Shown: positions 34,009 to 43,863, numbered from the stretch's first letter. The stretch: DNA of 64,000 nt from Bacteroidota bacterium (GCA_018266055.1 JAFDYT010000002.1:1-64000), one strand, 5' to 3'. The notes: generated by a model not told the origin, from the letters alone. A program made the numbers and translations.

Positions 34009-35124
34009 ATGTCAACCAAGCGAGATTATTACGAAATATTAGGCGTAAGCAAAACGGCCACTGCCGATGAAATAAAAAAGGCGTATCGCAAAACGGCCAT
34101 CCAATTTCACCCGGACAAAAATCCAGGCAATAAAGAGGCGGAAGAAAAATTCAAGGAGGCAGCCGAAGCCTACGAAGTTCTTAGCGACGAAAACAAGCGC
34201 GCTCAATACGATCGCTTTGGCCACTCCAAAGGCGGTAGCGGTGGCTTCCAGGGGCACGACATGAATATGGAAGATATCTTCAGTCAGTTTGGAGATATTT
34301 TTGGAGGAAGTGGTTTTGAAAGCTTCTTCGGAGGCGGCGGGGGCGGTCGCTCAAGGCAACGCAAAGGATCAAACCTTAGGATAAAACTGAAGTTGACTCT
34401 GGAAGAAATCTCTCACGGAGTAGAAAAAAAACTAAAGGTTAATCGCCTCATTCACGCCGAAGGAGTGACCTTCAAGAACTGCACCACCTGCAACGGTCAG
34501 GGTCAGGTGCGAAAAGTTGTAAACACGATGCTCGGCCAAATGGTATCCACCACCACGTGCCCGGCTTGTAATGGAGCAGGCCAATTGATCGACAAGCGGC
34601 CTCCCGGGGTGGACAGTTCGGGGCTGGTATCCAAAGAAGATTTAATCTCTGTAAAAATCCCAGCCGGAGTAGCCGACGGTATGCAGCTCTCCATGTCTGG
34701 GAAAGGAAATGAAGCACCCGGTGGGGGGATTCCTGGAGACCTGCTGATCGTGATTGAGGAAATTGAGGATAAGGAATTGAAGCGTGATGGCAATAACTTA
34801 GTGTATGACCTACACATTAGCTTCATCGACGCTGCTCTGGGCACCTCAGTAGAGGTTCCTTCCGTAGGCGGAAAAGTCCGGCTGAAGATAGAACCCGGCA
34901 CACAGAGCGGCAAAATACTGCGCTTGCGCGGTAAAGGAATAAAGGACATCAATGGCTATGGCTCTGGAGATCAGCTCATTTACGTGAATGTGTGGACCCC
35001 CAAGAAGCTTACTTCCGATGAGAAGGCAAAGCTCGAAGCATTCCGCTCGTCGCCGAATTTCCAGCCTCATCCCGATCATAATGAGAAGGGATTTTTCGAA
35101 CGCATGAAAGAGTATTTCGGCTAA
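34009..35124 (+). CDS. dnaJ: Chaperone DnaJ with reduced zinc-finger domain
   Basis: Hsp40 co-chaperone that delivers clients to DnaK and stimulates its ATPase. The 371 residues show a J-domain with HPD ([14 protein letters not shown]), a Gly/Phe-rich linker (SGGFQG to GGGGGGRS), a central region and C-terminal client-binding barrels ending [10 protein letters not shown]. The cysteine-rich region has only two CxxCxGxG repeats (CTTCNGQG near residue 158, CPACNGAG near 184) where classical DnaJ has four. It could therefore bind one zinc ion instead of two. The gene ends at a strong terminator. Confidence 0.94.
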   Translation: MSTKRDYYEILGVSKTATADEIKKAYRKTAIQFHPDKNPGNKEAEEKFKEAAEAYEVLSDENKRAQYDRFGHSKGGSGGFQGHDMNMEDIFSQFGDIFGGSGFESFFGGGGGGRSRQRKGSNLRIKLKLTLEEISHGVEKKLKVNRLIHAEGVTFKNCTTCNGQGQVRKVVNTMLGQMVSTTTCPACNGAGQLIDKRPPGVDSSGLVSKEDLISVKIPAGVADGMQLSMSGKGNEAPGGGIPGDLLIVIEEIEDKELKRDGNNLVYDLHISFIDAALGTSVEVPSVGGKVRLKIEPGTQSGKILRLRGKGIKDINGYGSGDQLIYVNVWTPKKLTSDEKAKLEAFRSSPNFQPHPDHNEKGFFERMKEYFG

Positions 35125-35146
35125 AATTTCTTTGAACCTTTTAAAA

Positions 35147-35183
35147 AATAACCCGTATAAGCCCTATTACGGGTTATTTTTTT
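35147..35183 (+). terminator. Rho-independent terminator after dnaJ
   Basis: Perfect stem AATAACCCGTA (35147-35157) with TACGGGTTATT (35168-35178) around a ten-base loop, followed by a T run. The A run on the left would also allow termination from the other strand. Confidence 0.9.
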
Positions 35184-35247
35184 AACAAAAACTTAACCTT
35201 CCTTACATCAGAACAACTTAAACCATCGCCTAACGTAAGATCGTTAC

Positions 35248-36141
35248 ATGTGGAAGACATTTATTTTGATTTTTGCTGGGGGGGTCGCTGACCTGGGTAT
35301 TTACGCGCAAGTAAAAAAGCAATTCACGGTTGAGAAGAACCAACAATGCAACCGGGTTGAACTCAGTCTTAAAGCCAAAACAGGCAACTGTTTCATTCGC
35401 CCAAGCCAAAACAATGAACTTCTCAACATCTATAGCAATCAGGATCTCGAAGAATATTCACACTCCTTTAGTAACGAAGTAAAAGGGAAAGCCTGTATCG
35501 TGAAATTATCCCTTGAGCAGGAAAGCAAACGAGGCGTTGGCCGTAAAATTTCTTATCACGTTTTTGGCTCAGAAGAAAAACCAAACGATAAATTCTGGAA
35601 AGTCTACCTGGCCGAAGATATGCCCTACTCTCTCAATCTGGATTATGGCCTCGGCAACGCCAATGTTGATCTGGCCGGTCTTTCAATCAGCAAACTTAAA
35701 ATTAATACAGGGAGCGCCGATGTTAATGTGTCTTACAGTGCAGATATAGAGAATAAAGTGGACATGGACACTTTCTTCATCAAAGTAGACATGGGTTCGC
35801 TCACAGCGCGGCAGCTAAATCTGACTCGTTCAAAACTTGTGCTGGCCGACGTAGGGTTCGGCAACATGCTTCTTGACTTCAGCGACAAATCGACGATGAG
35901 TCATCATATCAAAGGAAGTGTTGGTGCAGGTAATTTGGTTATCCACTTGCCGGGTAACGAAATCCCTGTGATGGTAAAAATTTCTGATTCCTGGTTATGT
36001 AGTGTAAGCCTTTCTCATAACCTCAAAAAAATTGGCGAGAATACATTCGCCAATGCAGCGTATCACAAAAATCCTAAAGATGCCCTCACCTTCGATCTGG
36101 ATGTATCGATGGGTAAAATCATTTTTAAAGACAAAAACTAA
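35248..36141 (+). CDS. Secreted beta-rich protein, DUF4097/toast-rack-like
   Basis: A 297-residue protein with a signal peptide (residues 1-20, ending IYAQ). From about residue 125 it has repeating strands typical of toast-rack adhesin-like domains: LDYGLGNANVDLAGLSISKL, INTGSADVNVSYS, VDMGSLTARQLNLTRSKLVL, GSVGAGNLVIHLPG. Proteins of this fold are often envelope-stress or surface proteins, but no precise role can be named. It stands alone between the dnaJ terminator and the ABC exporter genes. Confidence 0.75.
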   Translation: MWKTFILIFAGGVADLGIYAQVKKQFTVEKNQQCNRVELSLKAKTGNCFIRPSQNNELLNIYSNQDLEEYSHSFSNEVKGKACIVKLSLEQESKRGVGRKISYHVFGSEEKPNDKFWKVYLAEDMPYSLNLDYGLGNANVDLAGLSISKLKINTGSADVNVSYSADIENKVDMDTFFIKVDMGSLTARQLNLTRSKLVLADVGFGNMLLDFSDKSTMSHHIKGSVGAGNLVIHLPGNEIPVMVKISDSWLCSVSLSHNLKKIGENTFANAAYHKNPKDALTFDLDVSMGKIIFKDKN

Positions 36142-36269
36142 GTAGCCCTTCAACAAATTTTGTTTCGTACCCCAGTTGGGATAAAACCATTGGTCACGAT
36201 TTGAATTCGTTTAAGATTTGATTTTGAACTTTTTGTCAAAATTAACCGCCCATCTTTTACCCGATTACG

Positions 36270-36277
36270 TATTTTTG
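36270..36277 (+). promoter_or_regulatory. -7 promoter element TATTTTTG for the ABC exporter
   Basis: Perfect TAnnTTTG match, 19 bases before the GTG start at 36297. No TTG is seen at the expected upstream distance. Confidence 0.45.
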
Positions 36278-36296
36278 TTTTACACAAACCAATCCC

Positions 36297-37241
36297 GTGG
36301 AACCATTACTAGTAAAAGGAGTAACCAAGCAATATGCTGAGCATAAAGCGCTGGACAACGTGAGTATCACCATCCCCGAACAAAGCATCTTCGGTCTTTT
36401 AGGACCTAATGGCGCAGGGAAAACCACACTGATACGCATCATCAACCAAATCATCAATTCTGACTCTGGCGAGGTTTTAGTTTTCGGTGAGAAATTGAAG
36501 CCACAGCACGTGGAGATTATAGGCTACCTTCCGGAAGAACGAGGGCTGTATAAAAAAATGAAGGTAGGCGACCAGTTGCTTTATTTAGCTCAACTCAAAG
36601 GACTGAGCCGTAAAGATGCCTTAGCAAGAATTAAAGTATGGTTGGAGAAATTTGAGATTAAGGACTGGTGGAATAAAAAAGTGGAAGACCTTAGTAAAGG
36701 TATGGCTCAGAAGGTACAGTTTATCAGCACAGTTTTACACGAACCTAAGCTCATCATCCTCGACGAACCATTTTCAGGATTTGACCCGGTGAATGCTGAA
36801 TTGATTACAGAAAAAATCCTGGAACTCAAAGCCAACGGAAGTACAATAATTTTTTCCACTCACCGAATGGAGACAGTGGAAAGTCTTTGCGACCACATCG
36901 CTTTGATCAATAAATCAAAAAAGATTTTAGAAGGCCCTAAAAAGTCAGTAAAAGAACAGTATCGCTCGAATACATTTCTAGTAGAACACCGCGGAAACCA
37001 TTTTGCTCTGCCGAGTGAAAAATACGAATTGAAAAAGCAGTCAGTTATTGAAGATGGACTATTCTCTTCTACCATTCAAGCCAAAGGTGACATCAAAGGC
37101 AATCAGTTGATCCGCGACCTGATAGACCTTACCGAGGTATATAGCTTCCAAGAAAAACTACCCAGCATGGCCGATATCTTTATCAGTCTTGTAAAAGGAG
37201 AGGGTGATGACGCCCTGAAAAAGCACTTGCAGGAAGCATAA
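36297..37241 (+). CDS. ABC transporter ATP-binding protein (NatA-like)
   Basis: A 314-residue ATPase with Walker A GPNGAGKTTL near residue 39, signature LSKGMAQKVQF, Walker B LIILDEPFSGFDP and the H-loop STHRMETVE. A C-terminal DUF4162-like extension follows from about residue 225. Translation starts at GTG 36297. It pairs with the ABC-2 permease 41 bases downstream. NatAB-like pairs export sodium, drugs or peptides; the substrate here is unknown. Confidence 0.92.
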   Translation: MEPLLVKGVTKQYAEHKALDNVSITIPEQSIFGLLGPNGAGKTTLIRIINQIINSDSGEVLVFGEKLKPQHVEIIGYLPEERGLYKKMKVGDQLLYLAQLKGLSRKDALARIKVWLEKFEIKDWWNKKVEDLSKGMAQKVQFISTVLHEPKLIILDEPFSGFDPVNAELITEKILELKANGSTIIFSTHRMETVESLCDHIALINKSKKILEGPKKSVKEQYRSNTFLVEHRGNHFALPSEKYELKKQSVIEDGLFSSTIQAKGDIKGNQLIRDLIDLTEVYSFQEKLPSMADIFISLVKGEGDDALKKHLQEA

Positions 37242-37282
37242 GATTTCATTTTAAGGCACTACACCAATTACCATTATCCATC

Positions 37283-38623
37283 ATGAATAAAGTTTGGTTA
37301 ATTATTCAAAGAGAGTTTTTAATCCGCGTAAGAAAAAAATCTTTTCTTATTGCCACGATCATTGTTCCACTAATCATCCCGGCGGTAATTGGCGGATTAG
37401 TAACCATCATGATAAAAGAAGCCGAATCGGCCAAGGCCGACACGGTGATGGTGGTAGACGAAAGTGGCGTTTTCAATTTAGACAGCACCAAAAACACAAA
37501 GCGCTTTTTGTTTGTACCCCTGCAAATGCCGTTGGAGCAAGCAAAAAAGGTGTATAATGAAACGAAAGATTTCGCCTTGCTTTATGTGCCAAAGTTTGAA
37601 GTTGCCAAACCTGAGGGTTTTGTGATCTATACCCAGGAAAACCCAAGCATAGAAAAGATCGGAGACCTAGAGGGATTGCTTGGTGACCGAATTCGCGATT
37701 TAAAACTTCAAGAATATAAAATCGACAAAGAGATTCTAAAAAATCTCAAAACAAACGTAAGCCTCAAACAAATCAACTTGTCTAAAACAGGTGAAGAAAA
37801 ATCCGGTAACGCAGGAATCCTGTATGTTTTAGGTTTTGTTCTGGGGATTTTGATTTACATCTTCGTACTGGTCTACGGCATACAAATTATGCAGGGTGTC
37901 ATCGACGAAAAAACGTCTAAAGTTGTAGAGGTTATTGTCTCTTCTGTCAAACCATTCCAACTCATGCTTGGTAAAATACTTGGCATCGCGGCTGTGGGTG
38001 TTTTACAATTCCTGATTTGGATTGTCCTTATCACCTTTCTTTCCTCTGGTGTACTTGCCTACTTTGGACTAAAGATGCCTCAAAAACAGGCCATGGAGCA
38101 AGTGACAAAGAAAATGCAACAGAATGAAGATGTAAAGCAGGCGATGGACCAGCAAAACGTGAAGATCAATGAAATTCTCGGGCATATCGGAGAAATCCCC
38201 TTTACCAAAATTGCATTTGTCTTTGTGTTTTTCTTTGTGGGCGGTTACCTGCTTTACGGTGCACTGTTTGCTGCCGTCGGTTCTGCCGTAGAATCGATGC
38301 AGGAATCACAGCAATTTCAGTTTCCTATCACAATGCCTTTGCTAATTGGATACTTCGGGCTTTTCATGTTCATTCTTCGCGACCCGCATGGAACCGTAAG
38401 CTTCTGGCTGTCCATCATTCCTTTTACATCTCCTGTAGCGATGGTAGGACGAATAGCCTTTGACGTACCCAACTGGCAGTTGGCGCTTTCCATGATCTTA
38501 TTGATTGCTGGATTCATTCTAACCACATGGATCGCAGGTCGCATTTACCGGGTAGGAATTTTGATGACGGGCACCAAAGTAAACTGGAAGGTAATGGCCA
38601 AGTGGTTTATGATGCGCGAATAA
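37283..38623 (+). CDS. ABC-2 type transporter permease (NatB-like)
   Basis: A 446-residue membrane protein: an N-terminal helix (SFLIATIIVPLIIPAVIGGL), a large extracytoplasmic domain to about residue 175, then five or six helices (GILYVLGFVLGILIYIFVLV, ILGIAAVGVLQFLIWIVLIT, FVFVFFFVGGYLLYGALFAAV, PLLIGYFGLFMFIL). The layout and EVIVSSVKPFQLMLGKI match the NatB/ABC2_membrane_3 family. It partners the ATPase gene directly upstream. Confidence 0.9.
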   Translation: MNKVWLIIQREFLIRVRKKSFLIATIIVPLIIPAVIGGLVTIMIKEAESAKADTVMVVDESGVFNLDSTKNTKRFLFVPLQMPLEQAKKVYNETKDFALLYVPKFEVAKPEGFVIYTQENPSIEKIGDLEGLLGDRIRDLKLQEYKIDKEILKNLKTNVSLKQINLSKTGEEKSGNAGILYVLGFVLGILIYIFVLVYGIQIMQGVIDEKTSKVVEVIVSSVKPFQLMLGKILGIAAVGVLQFLIWIVLITFLSSGVLAYFGLKMPQKQAMEQVTKKMQQNEDVKQAMDQQNVKINEILGHIGEIPFTKIAFVFVFFFVGGYLLYGALFAAVGSAVESMQESQQFQFPITMPLLIGYFGLFMFILRDPHGTVSFWLSIIPFTSPVAMVGRIAFDVPNWQLALSMILLIAGFILTTWIAGRIYRVGILMTGTKVNWKVMAKWFMMRE

Positions 38624-38642
38624 AGTCAGTTCCGCCTGACCA

Positions 38643-38672
38643 TTGACTGGTCAATTTTTTGTTTTACTTTTA
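38643..38672 (+). promoter_or_regulatory. Promoter of the histidine kinase gene (TTG-N19-TACTTTTA)
   Basis: TTG at 38643-38645 and TACTTTTA at 38665-38672 with an ideal 19-base spacer. The octamer ends four bases before the ATG at 38677, so the transcript would be nearly or fully leaderless. Confidence 0.6.
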
Positions 38673-38676
38673 AAAG

Positions 38677-39900
38677 ATGGCAAGGAAAATCGCATCCCCA
38701 TCTTCCTTTGACTTTTACCAGAACAACACCAATCTGAAATGGATCATTCTGGTGGTTTCGGTATTGATCAGCATTGGCTCCATTTACTTCACTGACATTC
38801 TGGTCAAGGAACTGAAGGAAAGAGAAGGCAATCAGGTAAGGCTTTTCGCACGAGCGCTGGAGTATAGCATCAATGATACCGAAAACAATATTGTCTTCAT
38901 CACAGAAGAAATCATTAACAAAAACAATTTCATTCCTACTATCCTGACGGACAAAAAGGGAGCTATTGTATTTTCAAATAACATCGACCTTGACCCTACC
39001 TGGAGCAAATCCAAAAAAGATGAATACCTGCAAGCGGAACTTGCTTCCATGAAGAAAAGCTTTCAGCCCATTGAAATTCTTCTGAAGGATCCAGCCACGC
39101 AAAAAGTATTCGATAAGCAATACGTCTATTACAAGAATTCATTTCTTCTTACTCAACTTATAGTTTATCCGTACATCCAGATATTGGTGCTCTCTATTTT
39201 TGGCTTCATCTCTTATCTCGCCTTTAACTACTCTAGAACTGCCGAACAAAATCAGGTTTGGGTTGGCTTAACGAAAGAGACAGCGCATCAATTAGGTACT
39301 CCTATCTCTTCGTTGATGGCGTGGATTGAAGTACTCCGCGATGACCCTGACATTCGCAATAAAGGCATCGTGGAGGAACTGGATAAAGACATTCGCAAAC
39401 TTCAAATGGTGACGGAGCGTTTTTCGAGTATTGGAAGTGCCCCTACCCTTAGAAGTGAAAATGTGTACAGTCTTGTCAACCGGGTAGTCGGCTATTTGCA
39501 ACCACGGGTTTCTTCCAAGATTAACTTTGAAGTCTACACGCTCTCTGAAACCATCCACGCGATGATCCACCCGCCCTTGTTTGAATGGGTGCTGGAAAAT
39601 TTATGCAAGAATGCCATTGATGCGATGGGCAGCACAGGTACTATTGCGATAAAAATTCTACGCGGTAATGAAGGAAAAGTACTGATCGATATTTCGGATA
39701 CCGGAAAAGGAATTCCCAAGACCATTCTCTCCAATGTTTTTAAACCTGGGTTTACTACAAAAAAAAGAGGATGGGGCCTTGGGCTCACTCTCGCCAAGCG
39801 AATCATTGAACTATACCACCAGGGAAAAATCTTTGTGAAATCTTCCGAAGAGAATGAGGGAACGACATTTCGGATTGAACTGAAAAGTTCTACGAATTAG
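38677..39900 (+). CDS. Sensor histidine kinase
   Basis: A 407-residue inner-membrane kinase: helix at about 25-43 (WIILVVSVLISIGSIYFTDI), periplasmic sensor region to about 150, second helix (LIVYPYIQILVLSIFGFISY), then H-box KETAHQLGTPISSLMAW (phosphorylated His), N-box ENLCKNAIDAMG, G1 DISDTGKGIPK and G2 GWGLGLTLAKRI. No response regulator is adjacent, so it is an orphan kinase. Its last four bases overlap the stop of the convergent permease gene. Confidence 0.92.
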   Translation: MARKIASPSSFDFYQNNTNLKWIILVVSVLISIGSIYFTDILVKELKEREGNQVRLFARALEYSINDTENNIVFITEEIINKNNFIPTILTDKKGAIVFSNNIDLDPTWSKSKKDEYLQAELASMKKSFQPIEILLKDPATQKVFDKQYVYYKNSFLLTQLIVYPYIQILVLSIFGFISYLAFNYSRTAEQNQVWVGLTKETAHQLGTPISSLMAWIEVLRDDPDIRNKGIVEELDKDIRKLQMVTERFSSIGSAPTLRSENVYSLVNRVVGYLQPRVSSKINFEVYTLSETIHAMIHPPLFEWVLENLCKNAIDAMGSTGTIAIKILRGNEGKVLIDISDTGKGIPKTILSNVFKPGFTTKKRGWGLGLTLAKRIIELYHQGKIFVKSSEENEGTTFRIELKSSTN

Positions 39901-41156
39901 TTTGCCCTTATGGCAATTACCGGATCAAGTCGTGCTGCCACAGCTGCCGGTATTATTCCCGCGACCAATCCGATAATGGACGATACACCAAGCCCAAGAA
40001 TAATATTTTTGATGGACAGTACTACCTGCAGACTTCCGAACGGCGCAAAGGTCAGCAGCCAAACCAGGAGTAATCCAGCCAAGCCTCCGATCAAGCTGAG
40101 GAAAATTGACTCAAACAAGAATTGAAACAAAATGAAATAGTTCTTTGCGCCAAGCGACTTCTGCAACCCTATGATACTTGTTCTTTCCTTCACCGAAACA
40201 AACATGATATTGGCTATTCCAAATCCACCTACGAGCATTGAAAAGCCGCCGATGATCCATCCTGCAACTCCCAATACATCAAAAAGCCCTGCGATTACTT
40301 TCACCAGCGCTTCGGGCCTGTTCATCGTGAAGTTATCCTTCTTGGCTGGCTTAAGTCCACGCTTTACACGGAGATAACCACGTGCTTCATTTTCCAACTC
40401 CACCAGCCCCAAATCATTTTCATACCCTTTCAAACCGATCGTAGAGCCAAGTTCATTCCAGCGGCCTGTTCCAGTTTGGTATAATTTCCGAAACGAATCA
40501 TATGGTATAAAGCAGGAATAATCCTTACTTGACCAGCCCATGAAACTTTCTCCTTCCTTCTTCACAATTCCAACCACAGTAAATTTCAGATTTTTGATTT
40601 TCACATATTGGCCGATTGGGTTTGACTTCGGAAAAAGTGCTTTGGCAATTTCACTGCCGATGATTACCACATTTCTTCCGCTCTCTAATTCAGCAGAAGT
40701 AAAATACCTTCCGCTCTCGATATTGATTTCAAATAGTCTGTCGTAGTCTTCACCAATTCCATTCAGTGTGATTTTGTTGATCCCATTGCTGCCAGCCTTT
40801 ACTGTTATTGGCTGATAGTCGGCGAAGATGGAAATGGTCTGTCCATTCTTCAGATTTGTTTTCAGGAATTTATATTCTTCGAATGAAACATTCGGGCGCT
40901 TGATATAATCTTTCCACCAGTCACGGCTATTGCCGCCCGTCCACGGCCATTTCTCCACATAGATTACATCGGAGCCGAGGAAGTTAAGGCTGTCAACAAT
41001 ATTTTTTTGTAACGAATCAACCAGGGTGAGTACGGCGATGATCGAAAAAATTCCGATGGTCACGCCGAGTAGTGAAAGAATTGTGCGCAGCAGGTTTGAC
41101 TTCAATGCCTTCCAGGCAAAACCAAGGCTTTCAAAAATCAAACGAAGTGCAAGCAT
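39897..41156 (-). CDS. MacB/FtsX-type ABC permease, tandem copy 3
   Basis: A 419-residue permease: N-terminal helix in LLRTILSLLGVTIGIFSIIA, a MacB-like periplasmic core (about 50-280) and three C-terminal helices with the FtsX signature (GGFGIANIMFVSVKERTSIIG, LFESIFLSLIGGLAGLLLVW). It contains no ATPase domain. It is strongly similar over its whole length to the two genes upstream of it. Such proteins need a MacB/LolD-type ATPase, which must be encoded elsewhere. Substrates of such permeases include lipoproteins, peptides and signals at the membrane surface. Confidence 0.9.
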   Translation of the reverse strand: MLALRLIFESLGFAWKALKSNLLRTILSLLGVTIGIFSIIAVLTLVDSLQKNIVDSLNFLGSDVIYVEKWPWTGGNSRDWWKDYIKRPNVSFEEYKFLKTNLKNGQTISIFADYQPITVKAGSNGINKITLNGIGEDYDRLFEINIESGRYFTSAELESGRNVVIIGSEIAKALFPKSNPIGQYVKIKNLKFTVVGIVKKEGESFMGWSSKDYSCFIPYDSFRKLYQTGTGRWNELGSTIGLKGYENDLGLVELENEARGYLRVKRGLKPAKKDNFTMNRPEALVKVIAGLFDVLGVAGWIIGGFSMLVGGFGIANIMFVSVKERTSIIGLQKSLGAKNYFILFQFLFESIFLSLIGGLAGLLLVWLLTFAPFGSLQVVLSIKNIILGLGVSSIIGLVAGIIPAAVAARLDPVIAIRAN

Positions 41157-41183
41157 AGAATTTTATTAGATGATTGATTACGT

Positions 41184-42449
41184 TTAAGTAGAGCGGATCG
41201 CGATCACAGGATCCATCCGCGCCGCTAATGCGGCCGGAACAATCCCTGCCACCAGACCAATGGTTGAGGAGACACCAAGTCCCAACACAATATTTTTAAA
41301 GGTCAATATTACCTTCAAACTTCCAAATGGGGCAAGCGTTAGCAGCCACACCAAAAACAAACCCGCGAGCCCTCCAATCAAACTTAGAAAAACAGATTCA
41401 AACAAAAATTGAAACAGGATAAAGTAATTTTTTGCGCCTAGCGATTTTTGAAGTCCGATGACACTTGTTCGTTCTTTCACAGACACAAACATGATGTTAG
41501 CGATTCCAAATCCGCCCACCAAAATAGAGAATCCTCCGATGATCCATCCTGCTACTCCCAACACATCAAACACACCGTCGAGAGATTTAGCTACCGCTTC
41601 CGGCCGATTCATTGTGAAGTTATCCTTCTTCTGCGGCTTGAGTCCGCGCTTAATGCGCAGTAAGCCGCGTGCCTCATTTTCCAACTCTACTAATCCCACA
41701 TCCGTTTTATAACCCTTCAATCCGATCACAGACCCGAGCTCATTCCACCTTCCGGTTCCAGTCTGATAAATTTTTCTGAATGCGTCGTAAGGAATGATGC
41801 AACTGTAATCCTTGCTGGTGAAGCCAATGAAGCTTTCTCCTTCGCGCTTCAACACACCGACAATTTTAAACCGAAGGTTTTTAATTTTTACATACTGATC
41901 AACCGGGTTGTCCAACTTGGGAAACAAAGCTTTGGCCACCTCGGCACCGAGCACAACTACGTTGCGACCTCCTTCCACTTCAGCACTTGTGAGGTAACGT
42001 CCTCTTTCGATGTTGATGTCAAATAATTTTTCGTAGTCGAGAGAGGCACCATCTACTTCAATTTTATTAATGCCGTTGCTTCCCGCTTTGATGGTGTTGG
42101 ATTCTGATTCTGCATAGATGCAAACAACCTGTTGCTTTTGCATATTGGCTCTTAAAAACCGGTATTCGGCGTAAGAGCTATTGGGGCGTTTGATGTAGTC
42201 TTTCCACCAGTCGCGACTTTTTCCTCCTGCACCCCACGGCCATTTGTGAACGTAGATCACATCCGAACCTAAAAAGTTGAGACTATCCAATACGTTTGAC
42301 TTCAGCGAATCGACCAGCGTGAGTACGGCTATAATTGAAAATATCCCAATGGTTACTCCCAACAATGAAAGTATCGTTCTAAGCAAATTTGATTTTAACG
42401 CTCGCCAGGCGAAACCAAGACTCTCACCAATTAATCGAATAACCAACAT
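41184..42449 (-). CDS. MacB/FtsX-type ABC permease, tandem copy 2
   Basis: A 421-residue paralogue of its two neighbours, with the same start (RLIGESLGFAWRALKSNLLR), MacB-like core and three C-terminal helices (VGGFGIANIMFVSVKERTSV). Differences cluster in the periplasmic core (for example YIKRPNSSYAEYRFLRANMQ), where ligand or partner specificity would lie. It is separated from copy 3 by 27 bases and from copy 1 by 14, so all three form an operon. Confidence 0.9.
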   Translation of the reverse strand: MLVIRLIGESLGFAWRALKSNLLRTILSLLGVTIGIFSIIAVLTLVDSLKSNVLDSLNFLGSDVIYVHKWPWGAGGKSRDWWKDYIKRPNSSYAEYRFLRANMQKQQVVCIYAESESNTIKAGSNGINKIEVDGASLDYEKLFDINIERGRYLTSAEVEGGRNVVVLGAEVAKALFPKLDNPVDQYVKIKNLRFKIVGVLKREGESFIGFTSKDYSCIIPYDAFRKIYQTGTGRWNELGSVIGLKGYKTDVGLVELENEARGLLRIKRGLKPQKKDNFTMNRPEAVAKSLDGVFDVLGVAGWIIGGFSILVGGFGIANIMFVSVKERTSVIGLQKSLGAKNYFILFQFLFESVFLSLIGGLAGLFLVWLLTLAPFGSLKVILTFKNIVLGLGVSSTIGLVAGIVPAALAARMDPVIAIRST

Positions 42450-42463
42450 ACAATCCTATTTTA

Positions 42464-43726
42464 TTAATTCGCTCTAATCGCAATCACCGGGTCAAGCCTT
42501 GCGGCCACGGCTGCCGGAACAATTCCGGCTACTAAACCAATTACTGAAGACACACCCAAGCCTAAAATAATATTAGGCATGGATAATACCACTTGCAGAC
42601 TTCCGAACGGCGCAAAGGTAAGGAGCCAGACCAACAAAAGCCCCGACAATCCGCCAATTAAACTCAACAATACTGACTCAAACAGAAACTGAAAAAGGAT
42701 AAAATAATTTTTAGCTCCAAGTGATTTTTGAAGACCGATCACACTCGTCCGCTCTTTGACAGAAACGAACATAATATTGGCAATGCCAAAGCCCCCAACC
42801 AACATTGAAAATCCGCCGATGATCCAGCCTGCAGTACTTAACACATCGAAAACACTGCCGATGGCGTTGGCAATTGCCTCAGGCCGGTTGAGCGAGAAGT
42901 TGTCCTTCTTAGAGGGTTTCAAGCCGCGCTTTACGCGCATGTAGCCGCGAATTTCATTTTCAAGATTGACAAGGCCGAAGTCATCTTCATAGCCTTTTAA
43001 CCCGATGTGCGAACCCAATTCATCCCAACGGCCGGTGCCGGTTTGATACAACTTCCGAAAGGCGTCGTACGGAATTAAACATTCATAATCGCTGCTGCTT
43101 ACCCCCAGAAAACTCTCCCCCTGCTTTTTATTGACACCTACGACTTTGAACCGGAGGTTCTTTATTTTCACAAATTCACCCACAGGGTTATCCTGTTTGG
43201 GAAAAAGAGCTTTGGCCACTTCGTACCCAATCAGTACTACATTTCGTCCGCCTTCAATTTCATCATTGGTCAGGTACCGGCCCTTCTCAACCACCACATC
43301 GCGAAGGTTTTCATAGTCCAGCGATACACCTCGCAAGGCAATTTTATTAATGCCGTTGCTGCCCGCCTTTACAGTGATTTCGTTGGTGATGGCATAGATC
43401 GACACGTGACGGCCCGTTTTCAGATTGGCTTTCAAAAATTTGTATTCGCTGTACGACACGTTAGGCCGACGGATGAAATCCTTCCACCAATCGCGCGAAT
43501 TGCCACCGGTAAAAGGCCATTTGTCCAGATAAATTACATTCGAGCCAAGAAAATTGAAGCTGTCGCGGATGTTTCGCTCCAGCGAATCGACCAGGGTGAG
43601 CACCGCGATGATGGAGAAGATTCCGATGGTTACGCCCAAAAGCGACAAAACAGTGCGTAGCAAGTTTGATTTCAAAGCCTTCCAGGCGAAGCCGAGGCTT
43701 TCGTAAATCAAACGTAGGGTAAGCAT
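42464..43726 (-). CDS. MacB/FtsX-type ABC permease, tandem copy 1 (first in operon)
   Basis: A 420-residue permease starting MLTLRLIYESLGFAWKALK; the ATG at 43726 is chosen over one two codons upstream because the paralogues begin at this point. The core reads DFIRRPNVSYSEYKFLKANL and the C-terminus VIGLVAGIVPAAVAARLDP. As first gene of the tandem operon it is read away from queA, with a 137-base shared regulatory gap. Confidence 0.9.
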   Translation of the reverse strand: MLTLRLIYESLGFAWKALKSNLLRTVLSLLGVTIGIFSIIAVLTLVDSLERNIRDSFNFLGSNVIYLDKWPFTGGNSRDWWKDFIRRPNVSYSEYKFLKANLKTGRHVSIYAITNEITVKAGSNGINKIALRGVSLDYENLRDVVVEKGRYLTNDEIEGGRNVVLIGYEVAKALFPKQDNPVGEFVKIKNLRFKVVGVNKKQGESFLGVSSSDYECLIPYDAFRKLYQTGTGRWDELGSHIGLKGYEDDFGLVNLENEIRGYMRVKRGLKPSKKDNFSLNRPEAIANAIGSVFDVLSTAGWIIGGFSMLVGGFGIANIMFVSVKERTSVIGLQKSLGAKNYFILFQFLFESVLLSLIGGLSGLLLVWLLTFAPFGSLQVVLSMPNIILGLGVSSVIGLVAGIVPAAVAARLDPVIAIRAN

Positions 43727-43818
43727 GGGCATTTAAACGCGGTTTATGAACACTTTGGTTACGAATTCATTGAATTTTAAAAAGAATCAAGCCTGTTCCG
43801 AAAGCGTTTTCGGATAAT

Positions 43819-43849
43819 TTGGGAGTTCACCCTCATTTCCTTACTTTTG
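43819..43849 (+). promoter_or_regulatory. Promoter of queA (TTG-N20-TACTTTTG)
   Basis: TTG at 43819-43821, a 20-base spacer and a perfect -7 TACTTTTG at 43842-43849, fourteen bases before the ATG at 43864. Confidence 0.6.
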
Positions 43850-43863
43850 CGCCTCCAAATTAA

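Noticed and set aside
36142-36296. Terminator after the toast-rack protein
   Set aside because: Only weak pairing and no T run after a stem.
43726-43863. MacB-type ATPase for the three permeases
   Set aside because: No P-loop gene lies in or next to the triplet. The ABC ATPase at 36297 pairs with its own permease.
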